Source: Haemophilus sp.
GTDB taxonomy: Bacteria; Pseudomonadota; Gammaproteobacteria; Enterobacterales; Pasteurellaceae
NCBI GenBank assembly: GCA_019423025.1
Contig: JAHZCD010000005.1
Location: 71,195 to 135,194 of the forward strand
Direction: 5' to 3'
DNA: 64,000 bases
Shown: positions 52,969 through 62,100 of the stretch, in pieces
Position numbering within the stretch: the stretch's first letter is position 1
How the letters are laid out: each line of letters opens with the position of its first letter
Program-made: the position numbers and the translations under genes
Notes under the pieces: generated by a model
What the model was told of the DNA's origin: nothing
The model's database searches: none
What the model saw: only the letters and a program-made list of their open reading frames with translations

Positions 52969-55224
52969 ATGAGCAATATTAACTACGAAGGCATCGAGCA
53001 GATGCCACTTCGCACCTTTACAGAAAAGGCTTACCTTAATTATTCAATGTACGTCATTATGGATCGTGCATTGCCTTTTATTGGAGATGGCTTAAAGCCT
53101 GTTCAACGTCGTATTGTCTATGCGATGTCTGAACTGGGTTTAAATGCCGCTGCGAAATTTAAAAAATCCGCGCGTACCGTCGGTGATGTGTTGGGTAAAT
53201 TCCATCCACACGGCGACTTAGCCTGTTATGAAGCCATGGTATTAATGGCTCAGCCCTTTTCTTACCGTTATCCTTTAGTGGATGGCCAAGGAAACTGGGG
53301 GGCGCCAGATGATCCTAAATCATTTGCGGCAATGCGTTATACAGAATCTCGCTTATCCAAAATTTCTGAAATTCTATTAACTGAATTGGGTCAAGGCACT
53401 GTTGATTTCCAACCAAACTTTGATGGCACCTTAGAAGAACCACAATACTTACCTGCGCGTTTGCCTCATATTCTGTTAAACGGTACTACCGGGATTGCCG
53501 TTGGTATGGCAACAGATATTCCACCACACAATATTAATGAAGTGGCAGATGCAGCTGTCCTGCTATTAGATAATCCAAAAGCAGGATTAGATGATGTACT
53601 CAATATCATTCAAGGCCCTGATTTCCCAACTGAAGCGGAAATTATTTCCCCTAAAGATGATATTCGCAAAATGTATGAAACCGGTCGTGGTTCCATCAAA
53701 ATGCGTGCAACATGGCATAAAGAAGACGGTGAAATCATCATTAGCGCACTTCCTCATCAATCTTCACCATCAAAAATCATTGCACAAATTGCTGAGCAAA
53801 TGACCGCGAAAAAATTACCAATGGTGGAAGATATTCGTGATGAGGCGGATTACGAAAATCCTGTGCGTATCGTGCTTGTGCCACGTTCAAATCGTGTTGA
53901 CACGGATGCCTTGATGGCGCATTTATTTGCGACGACGGATCTCGAAAAAAGCTATCGTGTGAATATGAATATGATTGGGCTTGATCATAAACCAGCCGTG
54001 AAAGGCTTACTTCAAGTTCTTACCGAATGGCTGACATTCCGTCGTACTACCGTGACACGTCGTTTACAACATCGTTTAGATAAAGTACTCGCTCGTTTGC
54101 ACATTTTAGATGGTTTGATGATTGCCTTCCTCAATATTGACGAAGTGATTGAGATTATTCGTACTGAAGATGAACCAAAACAAGTTTTAATGGCTCGCTT
54201 TAACTTAAGTGATGAACAGGCAGAAGCCATTTTAAACTTACGTTTACGCCATTTAGCCAAATTAGAAGAACATCAATTACAAGCTGAAAAAGATAAACTC
54301 GAAGAAGAGCGGTCAAATTTAGAGTTAATTTTAGGATCTGAACGTCGCTTAAATACTTTGATCAAAAAAGAAATTCAAGAAGATGCAAAAAAATACGCCA
54401 GCCCTAGAATGTCTCAATTAGTTGAACGTGAAGAAGCAAAAGCCATTTCTGAAAGTGAAATGACGCCAGCAGAACCTGTTACCGTTATCTTATCTGAGAT
54501 GGGCTGGGTACGCTGTGCAAAAGGTCATGACATTGATCCGGAAGGATTAAGCTATAAAGCAGGCGATAAATATCTGGCGCACGCTTGTGGTAAAAGCAAT
54601 CAACCCGTAATCTTTATTGATAGTACAGGTCGTAGCTACGCTTTAGATCCATTAAGCTTGCCTTCTGCGCGTTCACAAGGTGAACCGCTCACCGGTAAAC
54701 TGACATTACCGCCAGGTGCGACCATGGAACAGGTTATTATGGAACCTGAAAAACAAGAATTATTGATGGCATCAGATGCAGGATATGGTTTTATTTGCAA
54801 ATTTGAAGATTTAATTGCACGTAATAAAGCTGGAAAAGCCTTGATTTCTTTGCCAGAAAATGCGAAAGTCTTGAAACCTGAGACACTTTCCGAGTCGGCC
54901 TCACTTCTTGTGTCCCTCACTTCAGCGGGTCGAATGCTGATTTTTCCGGTACGAGATTTACCGGCATTATCAAAAGGGAAAGGCAACAAAATCATCAGTA
55001 TTCCAGCAGCGAATGCCAAAGCGCGGTCAGAATTATTGGTGAAATTGTTCTTAATTTCAGAGCAAGCTAGCCTTGAGTTCCATTCCGGTAAACGAAAAAT
55101 CACATTAAAACCGGAAGATCTGCAAAAATTCCGTGCGGAACGCGGCAGAAAAGGCTCCCAATTACCACGTGGATTACATAGTAATGTTGACATTGTGGTG
55201 GTTGAACCTGAACACAACTCATAA
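52969..55224 (+). CDS. parC: DNA topoisomerase IV subunit A
   Basis: ParC is the cleavage subunit of topoisomerase IV. The 751-aa protein (E. coli 752) has the catalytic Tyr in FAAMRYTESRLSKI (near 124), a coiled-coil region around 340-480 and a degenerate C-terminal beta-pinwheel. Notable: the quinolone-resistance region reads HPHGDLACYEAM, with Leu84 where Ser is the usual residue in Haemophilus and E. coli (Ser80 there). Glu88 is retained. The codon TTA is one transition from TCA. parE lies upstream across nirK. Confidence 0.97.
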   Translation: MSNINYEGIEQMPLRTFTEKAYLNYSMYVIMDRALPFIGDGLKPVQRRIVYAMSELGLNAAAKFKKSARTVGDVLGKFHPHGDLACYEAMVLMAQPFSYRYPLVDGQGNWGAPDDPKSFAAMRYTESRLSKISEILLTELGQGTVDFQPNFDGTLEEPQYLPARLPHILLNGTTGIAVGMATDIPPHNINEVADAAVLLLDNPKAGLDDVLNIIQGPDFPTEAEIISPKDDIRKMYETGRGSIKMRATWHKEDGEIIISALPHQSSPSKIIAQIAEQMTAKKLPMVEDIRDEADYENPVRIVLVPRSNRVDTDALMAHLFATTDLEKSYRVNMNMIGLDHKPAVKGLLQVLTEWLTFRRTTVTRRLQHRLDKVLARLHILDGLMIAFLNIDEVIEIIRTEDEPKQVLMARFNLSDEQAEAILNLRLRHLAKLEEHQLQAEKDKLEEERSNLELILGSERRLNTLIKKEIQEDAKKYASPRMSQLVEREEAKAISESEMTPAEPVTVILSEMGWVRCAKGHDIDPEGLSYKAGDKYLAHACGKSNQPVIFIDSTGRSYALDPLSLPSARSQGEPLTGKLTLPPGATMEQVIMEPEKQELLMASDAGYGFICKFEDLIARNKAGKALISLPENAKVLKPETLSESASLLVSLTSAGRMLIFPVRDLPALSKGKGNKIISIPAANAKARSELLVKLFLISEQASLEFHSGKRKITLKPEDLQKFRAERGRKGSQLPRGLHSNVDIVVVEPEHNS

Positions 55225-55260
55225 GAATTCTCGAAACCAAACTAAATAGGAGGATATTTC

Positions 55261-56475
55261 GTGAATATTGTTTTTGATACCTATCAAACACTTGCTTTAG
55301 CAAGTTTTGTATTATTACTCGGTTTTTTTCTAGTAAAACGCATTCGCGTTTTACAAACATTTAATATCCCTGAGCCTGTCGTTGGCGGCTTTATTGTGGC
55401 TATTGCATTAACCATTTTATACAAAGTAAATGGCACTTCATTCACTTTTGAGAAAAGCTTACAAACATCTATGATGTTGGTATTCTTCTCCTCTATCGGT
55501 TTAAGTGCAAACTTTGCTCGCTTAATTAAAGGCGGAAAACCATTAGTTATCTTCCTATTGGCGGCAGGAATACTCATTGTTTGCCAAAATGTCATCGGTA
55601 TTGTAGGTACTCAATTATTAGGCATTGATCCTGCTTACGGCTTACTTGCTGGTTCAGTTACCCTAACCGGTGGTCATGGTACAGGTGCGGCATGGGCAGA
55701 AACATTCACTAAAGAATTTAATCTACCGGCTGCGACAGAAATCGCCATGGCATGTGCAACATTCGGTTTAGTCTTTGGTGGTATCTTAGGTGGTCCAGTA
55801 TCTCGTTATTTATTAAATCATCAAAAACAAGGTGAGAACCCAGAGAATGATGAAGTAGATGACGTACAAGAAGCATTTGAGCACCCAACTTATAAACGTA
55901 AAGTGAATGCACGCTCAATCATTGAAACCATCGCGATGCTTTCTTTATGTTTACTCATCGGTCAATATTTAGATGGCTTAACAAAAGGTACACACATTCA
56001 ATTACCAACATTCGTATGGTGTTTGTTTACAGGTGTAATCATTCGTAACAGCTTAACTCACTTATTCAAATTCCAAGTGGCTGATTCAGCGATTGACGTA
56101 TTAGGTAGCGTAGGTTTATCTATCTTCTTAGCGATTGCTTTAATGTCTCTCAAACTTTGGGAATTAGCAGGTCTTGCAACAGATGTATTAGTTATCTTAG
56201 CGGTTCAAGTTGTCTTCATGGCTTTCTTCGCTATCTACGTCACATACCGTATGATGGGTAAAGATTATGATGCAATTGTATTAAGTGCGGGTCACTGTGG
56301 TTTCGGTCTCGGCGCAACACCAACAGCCGTCGCTAACATGCAAGCGATTACCAGTCGTTTCGGACCATCTCACAAAGCGTTCTTAATCGTACCAATGGTA
56401 GGGGCATTCTTTATCGACTTATTAAATGCCGGTATCTTAAAAATGTTCTTAAGCGTTGTTGAAGCGCTTCACTAA
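55261..56475 (+). CDS. gltS: Sodium/glutamate symporter
   Basis: GltS imports glutamate with sodium. The 404-aa protein (E. coli 401) has about ten helices in two inverted halves. Family motifs: NIPEPVVGGFIVA (about 36-48), GSVTLTGGHGTGAAWAETF with the selectivity GGHGTG loop, and the repeat-half counterpart GHCGFGLGATPTAVANM. I accept GTG as the start because AGGAGG precedes it by six bases. It follows parC by 36 bp and ends in a bidirectional terminator. Confidence 0.95.
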   Translation: MNIVFDTYQTLALASFVLLLGFFLVKRIRVLQTFNIPEPVVGGFIVAIALTILYKVNGTSFTFEKSLQTSMMLVFFSSIGLSANFARLIKGGKPLVIFLLAAGILIVCQNVIGIVGTQLLGIDPAYGLLAGSVTLTGGHGTGAAWAETFTKEFNLPAATEIAMACATFGLVFGGILGGPVSRYLLNHQKQGENPENDEVDDVQEAFEHPTYKRKVNARSIIETIAMLSLCLLIGQYLDGLTKGTHIQLPTFVWCLFTGVIIRNSLTHLFKFQVADSAIDVLGSVGLSIFLAIALMSLKLWELAGLATDVLVILAVQVVFMAFFAIYVTYRMMGKDYDAIVLSAGHCGFGLGATPTAVANMQAITSRFGPSHKAFLIVPMVGAFFIDLLNAGILKMFLSVVEALH

Positions 56476-56488
56476 TAAAACGTGAAAA

Positions 56489-56518
56489 AGAAAGGCTGAC
56501 ATTTTGTCAGCCTTTTTA
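56489..56518. terminator. Bidirectional terminator between gltS and mfd
   Basis: AAAGGCTGAC and GTCAGCCTTT around five bases, with T on the plus side. Confidence 0.87.
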
Positions 56519-56526
56519 TTTACTTG

Positions 56527-59500
56527 CTACTCAGTAAGTGTCTTCACCAAATCCATCACAAATTCTAACCGCTCTTTGTTTTCTGGAAGTGCTTTCACAA
56601 ACTTAAATTTTAATGGCCCATCAAAGCGATAAACAATTGGATTTTGTTGAATTAATTTGATGAATTTTTCTGGATCAACTTTTGCTGAAGGTGAGAATTC
56701 AATAAAGCCACCTTGAGCCCCTGCATCGATTTTCAGCACTTTTAATGGTTTCACCATTAAACGCATTTCAGCAATTTGTAAAAGATTTTTAGTTGCTTCA
56801 GGTAATAAGCCAAAGCGATCAATTAATTCAACTTTTAATTCATCTAACTCTTGTTTACTTTCTGCTGCAGCAATGCGTTTATAGAACGACAAACGCATAT
56901 TCACATCGCCCAGATAATCCTCAGGCAATAGGGCTGGAACACGTAACTCAATTTCGGCTTGCTGATGTGTAATCTCTTCTAATGAAGGTTCTCTCCCCTC
57001 TTTTAAGGCTTTAACTGCTGCATCAAGTAATTCCATATAAAGTGAAAAACCGATACTTTCAATTTGCCCACTTTGTTCATTCCCTAATAATTCACCTGCA
57101 CCGCGAATTTCTAAATCGTGCGTTGCAAGAATGAAACCTGCACCTAAGTTATCTAAACTTTCTAATGCCTCTAAACGACGTTTCGCATCTTTCGTCATTA
57201 ATTTCGGCGGCGGTGTAAGCAAATAAGCATAAGCTTGGTGGTGAGAACGCCCTACTCGACCACGCAACTGGTGAAGCTGTGCCAAGCCAAAATTATCTGC
57301 ACGTTCAATAATAATCGTATTTGCCGTTGGTACATCAATCCCCGTTTCAATAATAGTGGAACAAACTAATACGTTATAACGTTGATGATAAAAATCACTC
57401 ATCACGCGTTCAAGTTCACGTTCTCGCATTTGACCATGACCAATCACGACACGAGCTTCTGGCACAAGTGCGGTCAGTTTTTCTGCTGTATTTTCAATAC
57501 TCGCCACATCATTATGTAAATAATAAACTTGCCCACCACGTAAAATTTCACGCAGGATCGCTTCACGAATAATTAAATCATCTTTCTGACGAACAAACGT
57601 TTTGATACTCACTCGACGAGCCGGTGGTGTCGCAATAATAGAAAGATCGCGAATGCCATTCATCGCCATATTCAAAGTACGAGGAATTGGCGTTGCAGTA
57701 AGTGTTAAAATATCAATATTCGCTCGAAGTTGTTTAATTTTCTCTTTTTGCCCCACACCAAAGCGATGTTCTTCATCAATGATGAGTAAGCCTAGATCAG
57801 AAAACTTCACATCGGATTGAATTAATTTATGGGTTCCAATCAGAATATCGACTTTTCCTTCGGCTAAATTTTCTAAGATTTGTTTTTGCTCTTTAGCTGT
57901 TTTAAAGCGAGAAAGCACTTCCACATTAACCGGAAGATTAGCAAAACGATCTTTAAAATTCTCGTAATGCTGTTGAGCTAACAAGGTTGTTGGGACTAAT
58001 ACAGCTACTTGTTTATGATTCATTACCGCCAAAAATGCTGCACGTATCGCCACTTCAGTCTTTCCAAAACCTACATCACCACAAACCAAACGATCCATCG
58101 CTTTGGGTTGACACATATCCGAAATGACTGCGTTAATCGCCATAGCTTGATCGTGTGTTTCTTCAAAAGGGAAAGTTGCAGCAAATTGCTGGAACTCCTC
58201 ACGATCATATTTAAATTCAAAACCTTTTTTCACTTCTCGCTGAGCATACACATCAAGCAATTCAGCGGCCACATCACGAATTTTTTCTGCAGCTTTTTGA
58301 CGGGTTTTCGCCCATGATTCATTACCTAATTTATGTAATGGTGCGGTTTCATCTGAGCCACCGACATAGCGACTAATTAAATGAAGTGAACCAACAGGCA
58401 CATAAAGTTTGGATTCATTCGCATAATTGATCAGCAAATATTCCGCTTTTAAACCACCTGTATCAAGCGTGACTAACCCACCGTAACGCCCAACACCATG
58501 ATCTAAATGCACCACAGGCTGCCCAATTTTTAATTCAGCCAGATTGCGCACTAAGGTATCTGGATTCACCGCCTTACGTTTATCACGCTGACGTTGTTGT
58601 ATTCGCTCGCCTAAAATTTCATGTTCAGTAATAACGGCGAGTTTAGCCTCATCAAGAATAAAACCTTGCTCAAGACGACTTACCCACAGATTAAACTTGT
58701 CTTGATTGGCTTCAGATAAGGTTTTAATCTGTTTAGGTTTAATTTTTAATGGTGAAAGTAAATCCAGCAAGGTTTCACGTCGCCCTTCAGTTTCAACTGA
58801 AAATAAAACATTTCCTTTAAAATGTTCAATAAACTGTCGAAGTTGGGATAACGGTTCTTTTTGCTGTGATTGAATGGTCACGGCTGGTAATGCGGACACC
58901 GCTAAATTTTTCTGACGAACAGATGACCGCACTTTTTCTGCTTTAAAATTAATTTTAGGATAATTTTTTAATGTATGATTTACCGCATCAATGCTTAACC
59001 ACAAACGTTCTGGCGGCAAAAGAGGGCGCATTGGATCAACTTTTCGATGCTCATAACGCTGTTTGGCATCAAGATAAAAACGTTCACCTTGTGCTTGATT
59101 TTTTTCCATATCCACAAACAACGTTTTTTCTGGCAAGTAATCAAACAATGTTGCCATTTCATCAAAGAATAACGGCTGCCAATATTCAATCCCTGAAATT
59201 AATGTACCTTTACTGATTTGCTGATAAATATGTTCTGGATCACGACGAATTTCTCCAAAAGTTTCTCTAAATTGTGTACGGAAAAACTCAATACCTTTCT
59301 CATCTGTTGGAAATTCGTGTGCAGGTAATAAATTAATAGATTGAATTTCATCTAACGTTCGTTGTGTATCCACATCAAAAGTACGAATCGAATCAATTTC
59401 ATCATCAAAAAAATCTAAACGAAATGGAACCGCACTTCCCATTGGGAAAAGATCTAAAAGTGATCCGCGCACAGCATATTCGCCATGTTCGAGCACTTGC

Positions 59501-59964
59501 TCTACAGAACGATATCCAGCTGACTCTAATTGTAATCGCAATTTTTCAATGACAAGACGATCACCTTTTTTAATCAAAAGGACATTGTGCTGTAGATATT
59601 TCGGCGGGCACACACGTTGCATTAATGTGCTAATCGGCAAAACAAAGATGCCTTTTTTAGTATTTTGCAAATGAAATAGTGCACTTAAACGAGAAGAAAT
59701 AATTTCTTGATGAGGCGAAAAAGAATCATAAGGCAACGTTTCCCAATCAGGAAAAAACTGAACGGGCTGAGAAGTTAAATCCGGTAAAACTTGTGATAAA
59801 CGAACCGCACTTTTGGTATCCGGTGTCACAACCACCGTCAATCCATCGTATTGCTCTGCAATTTCACTAACCGCAAGTGCATCTGCACTCACCAATACAT
59901 TGCCAAGAATTTTATGATCATTGGGCTGAGTCGGAATATCAAAATTAAAATAGGTTGTTTTCAT
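56527..59964 (-). CDS. mfd: Transcription-repair coupling factor
   Basis: Mfd removes RNA polymerase stalled at lesions and recruits UvrA. The 1,145-aa protein (E. coli 1,148) has UvrB-like N-terminal domains, the RNA polymerase-interacting domain (LKIGQPVVHLDHGVGRYGGL), and RecG-like helicase motifs GDVGFGKTEVAIRAAF and IDEEHRFGVGQKEKI. TRCF motif QLRGRVGRS follows, then the C-terminal domain. I choose the ATG at 59964, although a USS (59965-59973) abuts it and no Shine-Dalgarno is visible; a TTG at 59976 is an alternative. Confidence 0.96.
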   Translation of the reverse strand: MKTTYFNFDIPTQPNDHKILGNVLVSADALAVSEIAEQYDGLTVVVTPDTKSAVRLSQVLPDLTSQPVQFFPDWETLPYDSFSPHQEIISSRLSALFHLQNTKKGIFVLPISTLMQRVCPPKYLQHNVLLIKKGDRLVIEKLRLQLESAGYRSVEQVLEHGEYAVRGSLLDLFPMGSAVPFRLDFFDDEIDSIRTFDVDTQRTLDEIQSINLLPAHEFPTDEKGIEFFRTQFRETFGEIRRDPEHIYQQISKGTLISGIEYWQPLFFDEMATLFDYLPEKTLFVDMEKNQAQGERFYLDAKQRYEHRKVDPMRPLLPPERLWLSIDAVNHTLKNYPKINFKAEKVRSSVRQKNLAVSALPAVTIQSQQKEPLSQLRQFIEHFKGNVLFSVETEGRRETLLDLLSPLKIKPKQIKTLSEANQDKFNLWVSRLEQGFILDEAKLAVITEHEILGERIQQRQRDKRKAVNPDTLVRNLAELKIGQPVVHLDHGVGRYGGLVTLDTGGLKAEYLLINYANESKLYVPVGSLHLISRYVGGSDETAPLHKLGNESWAKTRQKAAEKIRDVAAELLDVYAQREVKKGFEFKYDREEFQQFAATFPFEETHDQAMAINAVISDMCQPKAMDRLVCGDVGFGKTEVAIRAAFLAVMNHKQVAVLVPTTLLAQQHYENFKDRFANLPVNVEVLSRFKTAKEQKQILENLAEGKVDILIGTHKLIQSDVKFSDLGLLIIDEEHRFGVGQKEKIKQLRANIDILTLTATPIPRTLNMAMNGIRDLSIIATPPARRVSIKTFVRQKDDLIIREAILREILRGGQVYYLHNDVASIENTAEKLTALVPEARVVIGHGQMRERELERVMSDFYHQRYNVLVCSTIIETGIDVPTANTIIIERADNFGLAQLHQLRGRVGRSHHQAYAYLLTPPPKLMTKDAKRRLEALESLDNLGAGFILATHDLEIRGAGELLGNEQSGQIESIGFSLYMELLDAAVKALKEGREPSLEEITHQQAEIELRVPALLPEDYLGDVNMRLSFYKRIAAAESKQELDELKVELIDRFGLLPEATKNLLQIAEMRLMVKPLKVLKIDAGAQGGFIEFSPSAKVDPEKFIKLIQQNPIVYRFDGPLKFKFVKALPENKERLEFVMDLVKTLTE

Positions 59965-60050
59965 AAGTGCGGTCAATTTTTATCTCATTTTTGCATGAAC
60001 AGCTTGTTAGTTTAGCAAATTCAATCTAGTTTTCAATAATTATCTGTATA

Positions 60051-60081
60051 AAAAAACAGGGTTATCTTAACCCTGTTTTCT
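60051..60081 (-). terminator. Terminator of the tmcA operon
   Basis: AAAACAGGGTT and AACCCTGTTTT around five bases, with a minus-strand T-run, directly after the 57-aa gene. Confidence 0.86.
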
Positions 60082-60082
60082 T

Positions 60083-60256
60083 TTATTTTTTGAGTGGTTC
60101 TAGTGGTTTCTCTTTTTTTACCTTACCATCATCATCAAATTCAATGCGTGGCATACAACCTCGACAGCTACCTTTATCTAAACCAAGCTCACTGCAAAAT
60201 TTATTATATTCATCTACCGCTTTACGAAACCAACCTTTTTTTTCTTGTTCGCTCAT
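60083..60256 (-). CDS. 57-residue protein, DUF5363-like
   Basis: A short gene read directly from the sequence: ATG at 60256, stop at 60083-60085, with an excellent AGGAGG four bases upstream. It overlaps the tmcA stop (ATGA), so it is translationally coupled to tmcA. The product is charged, MSEQEKKGWFRKAVDEY at the start, with cysteines in FCSELGL and CRGCMPRIEF, then an acidic turn and a Lys-rich tail. I recall a small Pasteurellaceae family (DUF5363) with such members. Function is unknown; the CRGC pair could bind metal. Confidence 0.78.
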   Translation of the reverse strand: MSEQEKKGWFRKAVDEYNKFCSELGLDKGSCRGCMPRIEFDDDGKVKKEKPLEPLKK

Positions 60257-62097
60257 TTTGCCTCCTTTTTTAATTTTTGTGCAATTTCCGAACGTAATAA
60301 TTTTAACCCATTTTTCTTATTATAGGGTATCTGTTTCGTGATGAAATAATCTCTCATTAAAGGGCAATCTTTTTCATCTAAATTCATTAAAAATCGACGA
60401 ATTGCCGGCAAAGCGGAAGCTAAAGTGCGGTGAAAATAAGCAAAATTTTTTAAGCTTAGCCAATCTTCGTCAATCAATTCCCAATCTACTGATGTGCTAT
60501 TAAATTCCTGAACGAGCGGATGGAAAGACAAAGGCATATTCCGTTGAAAAGATTGCGTTGCTTCTTTTTCTAATTCAATCCCTTGTGCAGAAAGCCCTTT
60601 TAGAGCGATAGCTGAATAACAACCACTACTCGTCTCTAAATGCTCGCCTAAATGAACAAGAGAAAAACCACATTTCTGCCAAAATTGAGCCAGTTCTTTG
60701 GTATAACCGAAACTCACTGATAAATAATCCAGATCGGCATTTTGTGTGATGTATTCAATAAGTTGTGTACCAATACCATGCTGCTGCCACATAGGCTGAA
60801 CCGCAATTCTCGAAATACGTAAAGAATGTAATTCACAAGCCTTTTGTAGCTGCGCATGAAAACAAAGTGCTTGAGGCACGAGATTGCCTTTTGGGCGTCG
60901 AGTCCCCTGCTGAATCGCTTCAATGAGGGCTGCATCTTCAATCCCACCTTCTTTTAACACCCAAACTGCACCTAGTAAATCTTGTTTATTTTCAGCGGTA
61001 AAAAAACGCTGCGCATTAGCATCAAACAATCGTCGTAGATCTAATGGTGATGTACGATAATGAGCTAATGTCATCAAGCCATAGAATTGAGACAATGAAG
61101 AAAGTATTTCCTCTTGTGATCGTTCAGCAATTTGACAGAACTTGCTTTTATCGTATGCTGTTTGTTTAAACTCATCCTCTACATTCAATAATAAAAGCTC
61201 ATCGATAAATGCCTCTAAAGCATCATCTTTCGACCAACGTAGCGGTTCAATAAGCTCAAAGTTAGAAAAAGTGCGGTTAATTTTTTGCTTAAATTTAAGC
61301 TCAAAGCCTCGTCCTGTTCCCTCATAACTATGAATAGTTGTCGTAAATAAAATATGCTTAAAATGGTGGGAAAAAGCAGTAAGTTGAGCAATCGGCAACA
61401 TTGCCGCCTCATCTACAAAAAGCCAAGCATTTTCAGAAAAAGAAGGATCATTTTGCAAAGCAAGGAAAAGCGCATCTGGTGTAATAAAGATAATTTCTTT
61501 TTGTGAAAATTCACCCAAAATATTAACCGCACTTTTATTTGGAGCTGTGAGGTAAATTTTAGTATCCAGTTGATTCGCTAATAAGCCTGCTAGAGCTGAT
61601 TTCCCTCTTCCTCGTTTGGCAGTAAGAAAGTATAGTTCAGATTCTTTTTGTAAGATCTGCTCAATAATTTTCTGCTGATCTAAGGTCGCGTTGTGATTTA
61701 CAAATTCTCGCTGAAAAGTGCGGTCAAATTTTAAATCATTTTGATGATAAAGGACGGGAAAACCATATTTATGAATACAATGCTTAAAATATGCAATAAA
61801 TCTTGGCGTCGTAATTGCCTCAAGCGAACCTGACCAACGAAGACTATCTTCGTCTATTTGGGAATGAAGTTTCTCCCAATTTGATAGCAAGACAATTAAG
61901 GCACCATTCATTTTCAATGTACCGGCCGCAATGGCAAGCGCCTCTAAATGGATACCTTTTCGTGCATCAAACAAGATCGCCTCAAACTCTTGCCCAAGAA
62001 GATTTTGAATTTTAGAAAACTCATTAATGATCAAGGTATTTGCCGGCAAATTAGACGGCATATTCTCACTGATCAAAATTTGAAAATGACGTGTCAT
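60253..62097 (-). CDS. tmcA: tRNA(Met) cytidine acetyltransferase
   Basis: TmcA makes N4-acetylcytidine at the wobble base of elongator tRNA-Met using acetyl-CoA and ATP or GTP. The 614-aa protein (E. coli 671) has an N-terminal DUF1726-like domain, a helicase-type ATPase (Walker A TAKRGRGKSALAG near 158-170, Walker B FVDEAAMLP near 228), and a GNAT domain (VQPMWQQHGIGTQLIEYI near 440). It lies three bases after arcB and overlaps the 57-aa gene. Several USS copies are embedded in its sequence. Confidence 0.93.
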   Translation of the reverse strand: MTRHFQILISENMPSNLPANTLIINEFSKIQNLLGQEFEAILFDARKGIHLEALAIAAGTLKMNGALIVLLSNWEKLHSQIDEDSLRWSGSLEAITTPRFIAYFKHCIHKYGFPVLYHQNDLKFDRTFQREFVNHNATLDQQKIIEQILQKESELYFLTAKRGRGKSALAGLLANQLDTKIYLTAPNKSAVNILGEFSQKEIIFITPDALFLALQNDPSFSENAWLFVDEAAMLPIAQLTAFSHHFKHILFTTTIHSYEGTGRGFELKFKQKINRTFSNFELIEPLRWSKDDALEAFIDELLLLNVEDEFKQTAYDKSKFCQIAERSQEEILSSLSQFYGLMTLAHYRTSPLDLRRLFDANAQRFFTAENKQDLLGAVWVLKEGGIEDAALIEAIQQGTRRPKGNLVPQALCFHAQLQKACELHSLRISRIAVQPMWQQHGIGTQLIEYITQNADLDYLSVSFGYTKELAQFWQKCGFSLVHLGEHLETSSGCYSAIALKGLSAQGIELEKEATQSFQRNMPLSFHPLVQEFNSTSVDWELIDEDWLSLKNFAYFHRTLASALPAIRRFLMNLDEKDCPLMRDYFITKQIPYNKKNGLKLLRSEIAQKLKKEAK

Positions 62098-62100
62098 GAA

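Noticed and set aside
54636..55217. 193-residue open frame on the minus strand
   Set aside because: It lies inside parC on the opposite strand and looks like a codon-bias shadow.
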